This document shows, piece by piece, positions 51,230 to 59,663 of a DNA stretch of 64,000 nucleotides. The stretch comes from Mycolicibacterium helvum (GTDB lineage Bacteria; Actinomycetota; Actinomycetes; Mycobacteriales; Mycobacteriaceae). The translations under genes were made by a program, and so were the position numbers. Under the pieces are notes generated by a model, which worked only from the letters and a program-made list of their open reading frames with translations, searched no databases and was not told the origin of the DNA. Location: assembly GCF_010731895.1 (NCBI RefSeq), contig NZ_AP022596.1:62001-126000 (forward strand). Reading direction: 5' to 3'. Numbering within the stretch: position 1 is the stretch's first letter; every line of letters begins with the position of its first letter.

Positions 51230-51939
51230 GTATTGGGGTGGGTGAATTGACGGAGGCCGACCTACGGCAGCTTGCCGAGCAGGGCGCCGCCGAACTGGAC
51301 GGCGCCAGCGCGGCCGAGCTGCTGGCCTGGACCGACCAGCATTTCAGCGGCGAATACGTCGTGGCCTCCAACATGCAGGACGCGGTGTTGGTCGACATGG
51401 CAGCCAAGGTGCGCCCCGGAGTGGACGTGCTGTTCCTGGACACCGGCTATCACTTCGCCGAGACGATCGGCACCCGTGACGCGGTCGAGGCGGTCTATGA
51501 CATCCACGTCGTCAACGTCACACCCGAGCACAGCGTGGCCGAACAGGACCAGCTGCTGGGCAAGGATCTGTTCGCCAGCAACCCGACCGAGTGCTGCCGA
51601 CTGCGTAAGGTGACTCCACTGCGCACGGCGCTGCAGGGATATTCGGCCTGGGTCACCGGCATCCGCCGCGTCGAGGCGCCCACCCGCGCCAACGCGCCGC
51701 TGATCAGCTTCGACGAGGCGTTCAAGCTGGTGAAGATCAATCCGCTGGCGGCATGGACCGATGACGAAGTAGACGCCTATATCCAGGCCAACAGCGTGCT
51801 GGTGAATCCCCTTGTCGAAGAAGGCTATCCGTCGATCGGCTGCGCGCCGTGCACGGCGAAGCCGATCGAGGGCGCGGACCCGCGCAGTGGACGCTGGCAG
51901 GGTCTGTCCAAAACCGAATGCGGCCTCCACGTTTCGTGA
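51226..51939 (+). CDS. cysH: Phosphoadenylyl/adenylyl-sulfate reductase CysH (237 aa)
   Basis: CysH reduces activated sulfate to sulfite with thioredoxin. Cluster cysteines C123-C124 and C206-C209 ('ECCRLRKV', 'GCAPCTA') show the 4Fe-4S type that uses APS. The catalytic C232 is in the C-terminal 'TECGLHVS', and nucleotide-binding residues include 'LFLDTGYHF'. ATGA overlap with sirA and GTGA overlap with the next gene make a three-gene operon that goes from APS to sulfide and supplies siroheme. Confidence 0.96.
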   Translation: MSIGVGELTEADLRQLAEQGAAELDGASAAELLAWTDQHFSGEYVVASNMQDAVLVDMAAKVRPGVDVLFLDTGYHFAETIGTRDAVEAVYDIHVVNVTPEHSVAEQDQLLGKDLFASNPTECCRLRKVTPLRTALQGYSAWVTGIRRVEAPTRANAPLISFDEAFKLVKINPLAAWTDDEVDAYIQANSVLVNPLVEEGYPSIGCAPCTAKPIEGADPRSGRWQGLSKTECGLHVS

Positions 51940-52643
51940 GGCTCGTCTTGACGGCACACGGCAGTGCTGATCCGCGCTCATCGGCCACCACACATGCGGT
52001 GGCCGAGCTCATCCGCGCGCTGCGGCCCGAGCTGGACGTCCGAGTAGCGTTCTGCGAACAGAACTCTCCGAATCTCGGCGACGTTCTGCGCACTCTCGAT
52101 GGTCCCGCCGTCGTCACGCCCCTGCTACTGGCCAGCGCTTACCACGCCCGCACCGATATCCCGGCGATGATCGCCGACTCCGGCGCCGACGTGATCCAGG
52201 CCGACACCCTCGGTGAGGATCCTCGGCTGCTCCACGTCATGCGGGAACGCCTGGCACAGCACCAGATTCACCAATTCGAGCGCGGCCTGGGCGTGCTGGT
52301 GGTGGCGGTCGGTTCCTCACACGCCGCCGCGAACGCCCGCACCTCGGCGCTCGCGGACACACTGGCACGAGGGACCCGATGGTCCGGGGTCCAGGTGGCC
52401 TACGCCACGGGACCCCAGCCATCGGTCTTGGACGGGGTCGAATCGCTGCGCCGCCAGGGCGCCCGGCGAATCGTCGTGGCACCGTGGTTCATCGCGCCGG
52501 GACGGATCACCGACCGGGTGGCAGCCATCGCGGACGCCGAGGGCATGTCGATGGTCGCGCCACTGGGCGCACATCCGTTGGTGGCCCAGACCGTGCTCGA
52601 CCGGTTCGACCACGCGGTGGCCGCCAGGGCCGCGGCGGCCTAA
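51936..52643 (+). CDS. Sirohydrochlorin ferrochelatase (CbiX/SirB-type, 235 aa)
   Basis: The N-terminal '[23 protein letters not shown]' has the catalytic His of class II chelatases. Two-domain CbiX repeats are visible ('[21 protein letters not shown]' and '[20 protein letters not shown]'), with a second His in '[10 protein letters not shown]'. It should insert iron into sirohydrochlorin to make the siroheme of SirA. The GTG start at 51936 (GTGA with cysH) is preferred; an ATG at 51918 is possible. It is the Rv2393/che1-type gene. It ends against cysA with overlapping stops. Confidence 0.9.
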   Translation: MRLVLTAHGSADPRSSATTHAVAELIRALRPELDVRVAFCEQNSPNLGDVLRTLDGPAVVTPLLLASAYHARTDIPAMIADSGADVIQADTLGEDPRLLHVMRERLAQHQIHQFERGLGVLVVAVGSSHAAANARTSALADTLARGTRWSGVQVAYATGPQPSVLDGVESLRRQGARRIVVAPWFIAPGRITDRVAAIADAEGMSMVAPLGAHPLVAQTVLDRFDHAVAARAAAA

Positions 52644-53662
52644 CTCGCCGCAACCTGCACTTCGCCGGCGATCGGCGGCACCCGGGTGGCCCGCACATAC
52701 ACCGAGTCGCCCTCTTTCAGCCCCAGGGCCTCGGCGTCGCCGCGAGTGATCTGGGCGGTGAACGGCGCGCCATTGGTTGCGCTGGTCAGTTCGACTCGCA
52801 CCTCGAAGCCCAGGTACACGACCCGGTCGATGGTGGCTCGCACAACACCCGTGGACTCCGCGGTGCCGTCGCCCGCGGCGATCGCCATCTCGGGGTTGCG
52901 TCCGACCCGAATATCGTGCGGGCGCACCAGGATTCCGTTGAGCGACGACACCGTGCCCAGGAACGACATCACGAACGCGTTGGCCGGGCTGTCATAGACA
53001 TCGGTCGGTGAGCCGACCTGCTCCACGCGCCCCTTGTTGAGCACCGCGATCCGGTCCGCGACGTCGAGCGCCTCGGCCTGGTCGTGGGTGACGAGCACCG
53101 TCGTGACGTGCACCTCGTCGTGCAGCCGGCGCAGCCAGGCCCGCAGATCCTCGCGAACCTTGGCATCCAGCGCGCCGAACGGCTCGTCGAGCAGGAGCAC
53201 TTCGGGATCGACGGCCAACGCCCGGGCCAGTGCCATCCGCTGGCGCTGGCCGCCGGAAAGCTGGTTGGGATAGCGGTTCTGGAAGCCGGCCAACCCGACG
53301 ACCTCAAGCAGATTGTCGACCTTGTCCTTGATCTCGGCTTTGGGCTTCTTGCGGATCTTGAGCCCGAACGCGACGTTGTCGCGCACGGTCAGGTGTTTGA
53401 AGGCCGCGTAATGCTGGAACACGAAACCGATACCGCGACGCTGTGGCGGCACATTGGTGACATCGCGACCGTTGATGGTGATGCTGCCAGTGTCAGGCTG
53501 GTCCAGTCCGGCGATGGCGCGCAGCAGCGTGGACTTGCCCGACCCACTGGGGCCCAGCAGCGCAGTCAACGACCCGGCGGGTACCACGAAGTCGACGTTG
53601 TCCAGGGCCGCGAACTCGCCGTAATGTTTGTTGGCGCCGGTAACGGTGATGGCATTGGTCAT
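52640..53662 (-). CDS. cysA: Sulfate/thiosulfate ABC importer ATPase CysA (340 aa)
   Basis: The ATP-binding subunit has Walker A '[14 protein letters not shown]', Q-loop 'FVFQHYAAF', signature '[15 protein letters not shown]', Walker B '[12 protein letters not shown]' and H-loop '[11 protein letters not shown]'. The C-terminal TOBE-like part ('[10 protein letters not shown]') is common in CysA. Length is about that of family members. ATG at 53662. It follows cysW by about 22 bases and is the last gene of the subI-cysT-cysW-cysA operon. Confidence 0.96.
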   Translation of the reverse strand: MTNAITVTGANKHYGEFAALDNVDFVVPAGSLTALLGPSGSGKSTLLRAIAGLDQPDTGSITINGRDVTNVPPQRRGIGFVFQHYAAFKHLTVRDNVAFGLKIRKKPKAEIKDKVDNLLEVVGLAGFQNRYPNQLSGGQRQRMALARALAVDPEVLLLDEPFGALDAKVREDLRAWLRRLHDEVHVTTVLVTHDQAEALDVADRIAVLNKGRVEQVGSPTDVYDSPANAFVMSFLGTVSSLNGILVRPHDIRVGRNPEMAIAAGDGTAESTGVVRATIDRVVYLGFEVRVELTSATNGAPFTAQITRGDAEALGLKEGDSVYVRATRVPPIAGEVQVAAS

Positions 53663-53684
53663 GAGAGTCGTTCTCCTAGTTGGA

Positions 53685-54497
53685 TTACTCGCTCGCCTTG
53701 GCGCGCCGAGCATCGAGGATCACTTGAACGATGAGGACGATCACGGCCACCGCCATCAGCAGTGTGGAGATCGTGTAGGCGCCGTATTGGTCGCCGCGAC
53801 TGTAGCGGTCGGACACCAACAGCGTCAGGGTCTGCGAGGTGCCCGGCAGATTGGACGACACCATGATCACACCGCCGTACTCACCGAGTGTGCGGGCGAT
53901 CGTCAATACGACGCCGTAGGTGAGTCCCCACCGTATCGACGGCAGGGTGATCCGCCAGAACGTCTGCCACCAGCTGGCTCCCAGCGTGGCGGCCGCCTGC
54001 TCCTGGTCGGTGCCGATCTCGTGCAGCACCGGTTCGACCTCACGGATCACGAACGGAACGGTGACGAAGATGCTGGCCAGCACGATCCCGGGGAACCCGA
54101 AGATGATCTTGAAGCCGAGGCTGTTCTCGACGAACCCGAACACTCCCGCGCTGCCCCACAGCAGGATCAGTGCCACACCGACAACCACCGGCGACACCGC
54201 GAAGGGAAGATCGATGATCGCCTGCAATGCAGACTTTCCGCGGAATTTGTTGCGCGCCAGCACCAGCGCGGTGGGTATCCCGAAGATCACATTGAGCGGC
54301 ACCACGATCGCGACCACCAGCAGCGAAAGCTGCAATGCCGATATCGCGGCCGGCGTGGTGATCGAGTGGTAGAACGCAGTGATTCCCGGCTCGAATGCCC
54401 GCAAGAGGATCAATCCAACGGGGACTATCACCAGCACGGCGACGTAGGCCAGCGCGACATAGCGCAGGAGGTACTTAACCAGCGGTGACAGTGTCAC
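53685..54497 (-). CDS. cysW: Sulfate ABC transporter permease CysW (270 aa)
   Basis: Six hydrophobic spans and the EAA loop '[21 protein letters not shown]' show an ABC import permease. '[20 protein letters not shown]' matches the CysW/CysT group. The GTG start overlaps the cysT stop (GTGA). With CysT and CysA it forms the sulfate importer. Confidence 0.93.
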   Translation of the reverse strand: MTLSPLVKYLLRYVALAYVAVLVIVPVGLILLRAFEPGITAFYHSITTPAAISALQLSLLVVAIVVPLNVIFGIPTALVLARNKFRGKSALQAIIDLPFAVSPVVVGVALILLWGSAGVFGFVENSLGFKIIFGFPGIVLASIFVTVPFVIREVEPVLHEIGTDQEQAAATLGASWWQTFWRITLPSIRWGLTYGVVLTIARTLGEYGGVIMVSSNLPGTSQTLTLLVSDRYSRGDQYGAYTISTLLMAVAVIVLIVQVILDARRAKASE

Positions 54498-55375
54498 TGT
54501 GCCAGCTCCTCACGCTTGGCTGCCCGCGATCCGATGGTGCGCAGGATGAACAACACGATGAAGGAGACAAGAAGCAGCACAATCGAAATCGCCGCCGCAC
54601 CGGTCCTGTCATCATTCTCGATCAGCGTGCGGATCCACTGCGAGGACACCTCGGTCTCCCCCGGCACCGCGCCACCGATCAACACCACCGAACCGAACTC
54701 GCCGATGGCACGGGAAAACGCCAGACCCGCACCGGACAACAGCGATGGCAGCAGCGCGGGCACAATCACCTTGGTGAAGATGATCGTGTTGCTGGCGCCC
54801 AGCGATGCGGCCGCCTGCTCGACCTCGCGGTCGAGCTCGAGCAAGACCGGCTGAACGGAACGCACAACGAAGGGCAGCGTGACGAACAGCAGCGCCACCC
54901 CGACACCCCACTTGGTGTGCTGCAGATGGACGTCGATCGGGCTGTACGGGCCATACAGCGCGAGCATGACCAGGCTGGCGACGATGGTGGGCAGCGCGAA
55001 CGGCAGGTCGATCACGGCATCGACCAATCGCTTGCCCGGGAAGTCATCGCGGGTCAGCACCCAGGCGACCAGCAACCCGAAGACCGCGTTGACCAGGGTG
55101 ACGCCGATCGAGATCGTGAGCGTCACCTTGAACGACTCCAACGCGGCGTTCGAGGTGACCGCCAGCCAGAAGAGGCGCCATCCGCCCTTTGCCGACTGCC
55201 ACACGATCGCGGCCAGCGGGAGCAGGACGATGACACTCAACCAGATGGACGCCGCCCCAACCCGCAGGCTGGTCGTGCCGTGCCTGCGGCCGCCGAGGCG
55301 GGACGGCCCGCCCGAGTCACCTCCGGTGAGCTCGGGCCGGACCGCCTGCGGATTCGGTTCGATGGCTGCTGTCAT
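54494..55375 (-). CDS. cysT: Sulfate ABC transporter permease CysT (293 aa)
   Basis: This permease has six spans after a polar N-terminus of about 40 residues. The EAA loop is 'EVEQAASLGASNTIIFTKVI' and the family signature is 'GEFGSVVLIGGAVPGETEV'. The start overlaps the stop of the binding-protein gene (ATGA). It is the second gene of the operon. Confidence 0.94.
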   Translation of the reverse strand: MTAAIEPNPQAVRPELTGGDSGGPSRLGGRRHGTTSLRVGAASIWLSVIVLLPLAAIVWQSAKGGWRLFWLAVTSNAALESFKVTLTISIGVTLVNAVFGLLVAWVLTRDDFPGKRLVDAVIDLPFALPTIVASLVMLALYGPYSPIDVHLQHTKWGVGVALLFVTLPFVVRSVQPVLLELDREVEQAAASLGASNTIIFTKVIVPALLPSLLSGAGLAFSRAIGEFGSVVLIGGAVPGETEVSSQWIRTLIENDDRTGAAAISIVLLLVSFIVLFILRTIGSRAAKREELAQ

Positions 55376-56412
55376 CCAGTGGCCTGCTTGTAGATCTTCG
55401 TGATGGAGCCATTGTCCTTATCGAAGAGCGCCGGATCCACCTTGCTCCAGCCGCCGAGGTCGGCGATGGTCCACAGCTTCTGCGGAGTCGGGAAGTCGGT
55501 GGCGAAGTCAGCGGCCACCGCGGGATCGACCGGACGGAATCCGGCCTGCGCCCAGATCTTCTGCCCCTCGGGGGTGAAGAGGTAGTTGTTCAGCGCGGTC
55601 GCCTTGTCCACATGCGCGCTGGTGGTCACGACCGCGACCGGGTTCTCGATCTTGAACGTCTGCGGCGGGTTGATGTGCTCAACCGGCTTGCCCTGACGCT
55701 CGGTGTTGATGGCCTCGTTCTCGTAGCTGATCAGAACGTCACCGGTGCCCTGCAGGAACACGTCGGTGGCTTCCCGACCGGAGCCCGGACGGGTCTTGAC
55801 GTGCTCGGTGACCAGCTTGGTGATGAAGTCGAGGCCGGCTGCGTCATCCTGACCGCCGTTGCTCTTGGCAGCGTAGGGCGCCAACAGGTTCCACTTGGCC
55901 GATCCCGAACTCAGCGGGCTCGGGGTGACAACCTCGATGCCAGGCTGCAGCAGGTCGTCCCAGTCCTTGATGTTCTTCGGGTTGCCCTTACGGACAACCA
56001 GCGAGACCACCGAGCCGAACGGGATCCCCTTGGTGGTGGCCTTGTTCCAGTCGGCGGAGACCTTGTTGGCCTTGACTAGGCGGGTGATGTCCGGCTCGAC
56101 CGAGAAGTTGACGATGTCGGCCGGCTTGCCGTCGACCACTGCGCGCGACTGGTCACCGGAGGCGCCATAGGACGTCGTCACTGCCACGCCCTTGCCTTCC
56201 GGGGTCGCGGCGAACGCGGGGATGATCTTGCTCCAGCCAGGTTCGGGCACCGCGTAGGCAACCAGAGTCAGGGTGGTGTCAGCCTTGGGTTGGTTACCGC
56301 CGCCGGCAACATCGCTCGAACCGCCGCCGCCACAGGCGGCGAGCACCGTTGCGGTCGTCGCGAGCGCGACTGCTGTGCTCCACCGTCTGACGGGGACGTG
56401 AATCTTGGGCAT
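55372..56412 (-). CDS. subI: Sulfate-binding lipoprotein SubI (346 aa)
   Basis: A lipoprotein signal is present: 'WSTAVALATTATVLAACGGGG', with the lipobox Cys after LAA. The mature part is a sulfate-binding protein ('TLTLVAYAVPEPGWSKIIPAF', 'VTTSYGASGDQSRAVVDGKPADI' in parts, 'NPKNIKDWDDLLQPGIEVVTP'). It delivers sulfate or thiosulfate to CysTWA. AAAGG precedes the ATG by about 7 bases. Upstream lie an RNA hairpin and a short cysteine-ending leader ORF, so cysteine-dependent control like that of sirA is expected. Confidence 0.95.
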   Translation of the reverse strand: MPKIHVPVRRWSTAVALATTATVLAACGGGGSSDVAGGGNQPKADTTLTLVAYAVPEPGWSKIIPAFAATPEGKGVAVTTSYGASGDQSRAVVDGKPADIVNFSVEPDITRLVKANKVSADWNKATTKGIPFGSVVSLVVRKGNPKNIKDWDDLLQPGIEVVTPSPLSSGSAKWNLLAPYAAKSNGGQDDAAGLDFITKLVTEHVKTRPGSGREATDVFLQGTGDVLISYENEAINTERQGKPVEHINPPQTFKIENPVAVVTTSAHVDKATALNNYLFTPEGQKIWAQAGFRPVDPAVAADFATDFPTPQKLWTIADLGGWSKVDPALFDKDNGSITKIYKQATG

Positions 56413-56427
56413 TGCTGGCCTTTCTCA

Positions 56428-56459
56428 TTGCGGGTTACGGGAATCGAGCCCCGTCGCAA
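56428..56459 (-). promoter_or_regulatory. Hairpin just upstream of the subI ribosome-binding site
   Basis: Read as RNA from the minus strand, TTGCG-ACGGG pairs with CCCGT-CGCAA (with an 'aacc' bulge on one side) around an 8-base loop. It ends a few bases before GAGAAAGG, the subI Shine-Dalgarno. It is placed between the cysteine leader and subI and could switch between alternative folds. Confidence 0.6.
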
Positions 56460-56530
56460 CGGAATGGCGATGTTTGACAACTAAAGCCAACGACCATCAC
56501 CGACACCAGACCGCGGACGGGTAGAGGGTG

Positions 56531-56623
56531 TCAGCGACAACAAGCAACATCAGCAACGGCCAACGCACCGACGGCAATAAGGGCCAAAACATGGCCCTCG
56601 CCGTAACCGGTCGCCGCTTGCAT
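56531..56623 (-). CDS. Leaderless cysteine-ending leader peptide upstream of subI (30 aa)
   Basis: This short ORF starts with ATG at 56623, and TAAGCT (56636-56631) ends exactly 7 bases before it, the TAnnnT box of a leaderless mycobacterial mRNA. The peptide is hydrophobic in the middle (LALIAVGALAVADVA) and ends A-C-C-R with two TGT codons just before the stop. The subI start follows about 120 bases later. The layout mirrors the sirA leader: leaderless start, terminal Cys codons, hairpin near the next ribosome site. It therefore looks like a cysteine-responsive attenuator of the sulfate importer. Confidence 0.78.
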   Translation of the reverse strand: MQAATGYGEGHVLALIAVGALAVADVACCR

Positions 56624-56667
56624 GGCGCGAAGCTTAACAGACATTTTTTCGGCAGCCAGCCGGGGTA

Positions 56668-56754
56668 TCAGCGGTTGATCAACCACACGACGACGACGAG
56701 AATCAACAGCGCGACCAGGGCCAGCGTCACGCGCGAACGCGGCATCCCGCTCAT
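56668..56754 (-). CDS. 28-residue single-span membrane peptide
   Basis: The ATG at 56754 overlaps the stop of the preceding membrane-protein gene (ATGA). After 'MSGMPRSR' comes a membrane helix, 'VTLALVALLILVVVVWLI', and the peptide ends NR. The basic start before a single helix predicts an N-in anchor. Translational coupling and the clear hydrophobic helix argue for a real microprotein, perhaps a partner of the 64-73 residue membrane protein before it. Confidence 0.65.
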   Translation of the reverse strand: MSGMPRSRVTLALVALLILVVVVWLINR

Positions 56755-56945
56755 CGGAGCCGCCGGTCGGGGCCGCGCAGCCGACGCAACACCCGGATGC
56801 CGTTACCCAGGATCACGTCGATGACCAATGCGATGGCGTAGGCGAGCATTAAAACCACGGGCATCACGATTATCGTCTGGAGAACGAAACCGAGGCCGGA
56901 CAACCACAGTTCGACGCCGTCCCACCAACTCAACAGCCCGTGCAC
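56751..56945 (-). CDS. Small membrane protein, Rv2401A-like
   Basis: GTG at 56945 gives 64 residues beginning VHGLLSWWDGVELW; a GTG at 56972 would add nine. One or two hydrophobic stretches are present ('LGFVLQTIIVMPVVLMLAYAIALVIDVI'), with a basic end 'RVLRRLRGPDRRLR'. Function is unknown. It lies between trehalase (divergent) and the subI leader, and its stop overlaps the start of a 28-residue membrane peptide. Confidence 0.68.
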   Translation of the reverse strand: MHGLLSWWDGVELWLSGLGFVLQTIIVMPVVLMLAYAIALVIDVILGNGIRVLRRLRGPDRRLR

Positions 56946-57055
56946 GGCACCAGCGTATGCCGCGCCCGTCACCGCGTTGTCACCGGCAGTAACAGCAAAG
57001 CCACGGATCGGCGCATAAGTGGACGCCGCGTGGCCCCGCGGTTGATGATGTCCCC

Positions 57056-59071
57056 ATGGTTCTGCAAGCCCAGCCGGCCGGCGAGGACACTAGAGACGTG
57101 GCCATCGACTCAGCCCCGCCGCCGTTGTCCGCAACCGCCCCGGTGCCGTATGCCTCGCCCGCTGCGCTGCGCAACCCATTCCCACCGATCGCCGACTACG
57201 CCTTCCTGTCCGACTGCGAGAACACCTGCCTGATCTCGTCGGCCGGCGCGCTGGAATGGCTGTGCGTACCGCGACCGGACTCCCCCAGCGTGTTTGGGGC
57301 GATCCTGGACCGCGGTGCCGGGCATTTCCGGCTTGGGCCCTACGGCGTATCGGTGCCGGCCGCCCGCCGCTACCTTCCCGGCAGCCTCATTCTGGAGACC
57401 ACCTGGCAGACCCACACCGGCTGGCTGATTGTGCGGGATGCCCTGGTGATGGGTCCGTGGCACGACATCGATACCCGGTCCAGGACGCATCGGCGCACCC
57501 CGATGGACTGGGACGCCGAGCACATCCTGCTGCGCACCGTGCGGTGCGTGAGCGGGACGGTGGAGCTGGTGATGAACTGCGAGCCGTCCTTCGACTACGC
57601 CCGGGTCAACGCCAGCTGGGAGTACTCGGCCAACGCCTATGGCGAAGCGATCGCGCGGGCCAGGAAAGACCCGGACGCCCATCCCACGCTGCGCCTGACC
57701 ACCAACCTGCGGATCGGGCTGGAGGGCCGCGAAGCACGCGCCCGCACCCGGCTCAAAGAGGGCGACAACGTGTTCGTCGCCCTGTCATGGTCGAAGCATC
57801 CGTCGCCGCAGACCTACGAAGAAGCCGCCGACAAGATGTGGCAGACCAGCGAAGCATGGCGGCAGTGGATCAACATCGGTGACTTCCCCGACCATCCGTG
57901 GCGTTCCTACCTGCAGCGCAGCGCGCTCACGCTCAAGGGCCTGACGTATTCGCCGACCGGCGCGCTGCTGGCCGCCAGCACTACGTCGTTGCCGGAGACT
58001 CCGCAGGGCGAACGCAACTGGGATTACCGCTACGCCTGGGTGCGTGACTCGACGTTCGCGTTGTGGGGTCTCTACACCCTGGGCCTGGATCGGGAAGCCG
58101 ACGACTTCTTCTCGTTCATCGCCGACGTGTCCGGCGCCAACAATGGTGAACGGCATCCGCTTCAGGTCATGTACGCCGTCGGCGGGGAACGCGAGCTGGT
58201 CGAGGAAGAACTCAACCACCTGTCCGGCTACGACAACGCCCGGCCCGTCCGCATCGGCAACGGCGCTTACAACCAAATGCAGCACGACATCTGGGGCACC
58301 ATGCTCGACTCGGTGTACCTGCACGCGAAGTCCCGCGAACAGATCTCCGATCAGCTGTGGCCGGTGCTCAAGGAGCAAGTCGAAGAGGCGATCAAACACT
58401 GGCGGGAACCCGACCGCGGTATCTGGGAAGTGCGCGGTGAGCCGCAGCATTTCACCTCATCGAAGGTGATGTGCTGGGTGGCTTTGGATCGCGGCTCCAA
58501 ACTGGCCGAGCTGGTCGGTGAGAAGAGTTATGCCCAACAGTGGCGGGCGATCGCCGAGGAGATCAAGGCCGACATCCTGGCGAACGGGGTGGACAAGCGC
58601 GGAGTCCTCACGCAGCGCTACGGCGACGACGCGCTGGATGCGTCGCTGCTGCTGGTCCCGCTGGTGCGGTTCCTGCCATCCGACGACCCCAGGGTGCGGG
58701 CTACGGTTCTGGCGATCGCCGACGAGCTCACCGAAGACGGGTTGGTGCTGCGGTATCGCGTCCACGAGACCGACGACGGCCTGTCCGGCGAGGAGGGCAG
58801 CTTCACGATCTGCTCGTTCTGGCTGGTGTCGGCGCTGGTCGAGATCGGCGAGGTCAGCCGGGCCAGGCATTTGTGTGAGCGGCTGCTGTCGTTCGCCAGC
58901 CCGCTGCACCTGTATGCCGAGGAGATCGAGCCACGTACCGGCCGGCACCTGGGTAACTTCCCGCAGGCATTCACCCACCTGGCTTTGATCAACGCGGTGG
59001 TGCACGTCATCCGGGCCGAAGAAGAAGCCGACAGCACGGGGGTGTTCCAGCCGGCGAACGCGCCGATGTAG
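57056..59071 (+). CDS. Trehalase, glycoside hydrolase family 15 (671 aa)
   Basis: This GH15 glucoamylase-type protein has an N-terminal beta domain ('IADYAFLSDCENTCLISSAGALEWLC' in parts) and an (alpha/alpha)6 barrel. Key pieces are 'GERNWDYRYAWVRDS', 'QMQHDIWGTMLDSVY', 'WREPDRGIWEVRGEPQHFTSSKVMCWVALDRG' (in parts, with a catalytic Glu) and 'GEEGSFTICSFWLV' (second Glu region). The M. tuberculosis and M. smegmatis relatives (Rv2402 type) cleave trehalose to glucose and reportedly need phosphate and magnesium. ATG at 57056. It stands alone. Confidence 0.92.
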   Translation: MVLQAQPAGEDTRDVAIDSAPPPLSATAPVPYASPAALRNPFPPIADYAFLSDCENTCLISSAGALEWLCVPRPDSPSVFGAILDRGAGHFRLGPYGVSVPAARRYLPGSLILETTWQTHTGWLIVRDALVMGPWHDIDTRSRTHRRTPMDWDAEHILLRTVRCVSGTVELVMNCEPSFDYARVNASWEYSANAYGEAIARARKDPDAHPTLRLTTNLRIGLEGREARARTRLKEGDNVFVALSWSKHPSPQTYEEAADKMWQTSEAWRQWINIGDFPDHPWRSYLQRSALTLKGLTYSPTGALLAASTTSLPETPQGERNWDYRYAWVRDSTFALWGLYTLGLDREADDFFSFIADVSGANNGERHPLQVMYAVGGERELVEEELNHLSGYDNARPVRIGNGAYNQMQHDIWGTMLDSVYLHAKSREQISDQLWPVLKEQVEEAIKHWREPDRGIWEVRGEPQHFTSSKVMCWVALDRGSKLAELVGEKSYAQQWRAIAEEIKADILANGVDKRGVLTQRYGDDALDASLLLVPLVRFLPSDDPRVRATVLAIADELTEDGLVLRYRVHETDDGLSGEEGSFTICSFWLVSALVEIGEVSRARHLCERLLSFASPLHLYAEEIEPRTGRHLGNFPQAFTHLALINAVVHVIRAEEEADSTGVFQPANAPM

Positions 59072-59133
59072 GCGGATGGCCTACAAACAGGCAGATGTAG
59101 GCGGATGGCCTACAAACAGGCAGATGTAGGCGG
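59065..59133. terminator. Tandem 29-bp repeat with GTAGGC/GCCTAC hairpins after trehalase
   Basis: A 29-base unit is present twice exactly (59065-59093, 59094-59122) plus 11 bases of a third. Each unit holds GTAGGC-GGATG-GCCTAC, a 6-bp hairpin. The first copy contains the trehalase stop codon and the last ends next to the stop of the convergent marR gene. It looks like a terminator that was duplicated by slippage. Confidence 0.8.
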
Positions 59134-59135
59134 CG

Positions 59136-59594
59136 TCAGCCCAAGCGGCCGGCCACCAGCCCCGCTTCGACGCGCTCGAGCAAGGCCTTGGCTGATGCCA
59201 CGTCCTGGAGGTCGCCGCCCAGCGCGCTTGCCATCTGATCGGCCCACTGCCGACGCAGCCGCTTGAGGTTGTCGGCGGCCCGGTCGGTGGGAAACAGATT
59301 GATGCCCCTGGCGTCGTGCGGATCGGTGCGACGCTCGACGAAGCCACGACGTTCAAGCGCGCGCAGCGCGGTGGACAGATTGCTGCGCTGCAGGCCAGTC
59401 GCGCGCGCAACATCGCTCGGTGTGACGCCAGGATGGTGATCGATGTGCCGCATGACGTGGGCTTCCTGTGCGGTCAAGTGGATGACAGCCGCATCAGATG
59501 TCGCCGGCCCAGTGGCTCCGGCCTCGATCCGCAGCCGAAGTTCTCGCCCGACGCCGAGGATCGCTTCGGCCAGATCGGCCAGCTCACTATCCAT
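59136..59594 (-). CDS. MarR family transcriptional regulator (152 aa)
   Basis: The winged helix is visible as 'VTPSDVARATGLQRSNLSTALRALERRGFVERRTDPHDARG' (in parts), with the wing DPHDAR. Helices at both ends form the dimer. ATG at 59594 has AGGA 8 bases upstream. It is divergent from a Bcr-type efflux gene with 69 bases between starts, so it most likely represses that pump and itself. Confidence 0.88.
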   Translation of the reverse strand: MDSELADLAEAILGVGRELRLRIEAGATGPATSDAAVIHLTAQEAHVMRHIDHHPGVTPSDVARATGLQRSNLSTALRALERRGFVERRTDPHDARGINLFPTDRAADNLKRLRRQWADQMASALGGDLQDVASAKALLERVEAGLVAGRLG

Positions 59595-59612
59595 GGACAA
59601 ATCCTACCTCAC

Positions 59613-59646
59613 TAGTTATGATTCAATAGTTATAGTTTCATAGCTA
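59613..59646. promoter_or_regulatory. Candidate MarR operator between marR and the Bcr-type pump
   Basis: TAGTTATG (59613-59620) is nearly complementary to CATAGCTA (59639-59646), and TAGTTAT is repeated directly between them. This AT-rich cluster stands out in a GC-rich genome and fills the space between the two divergent starts, where a MarR dimer would cover both promoters. Confidence 0.6.
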
Positions 59647-59663
59647 ACCAGACTGAGGACTTC

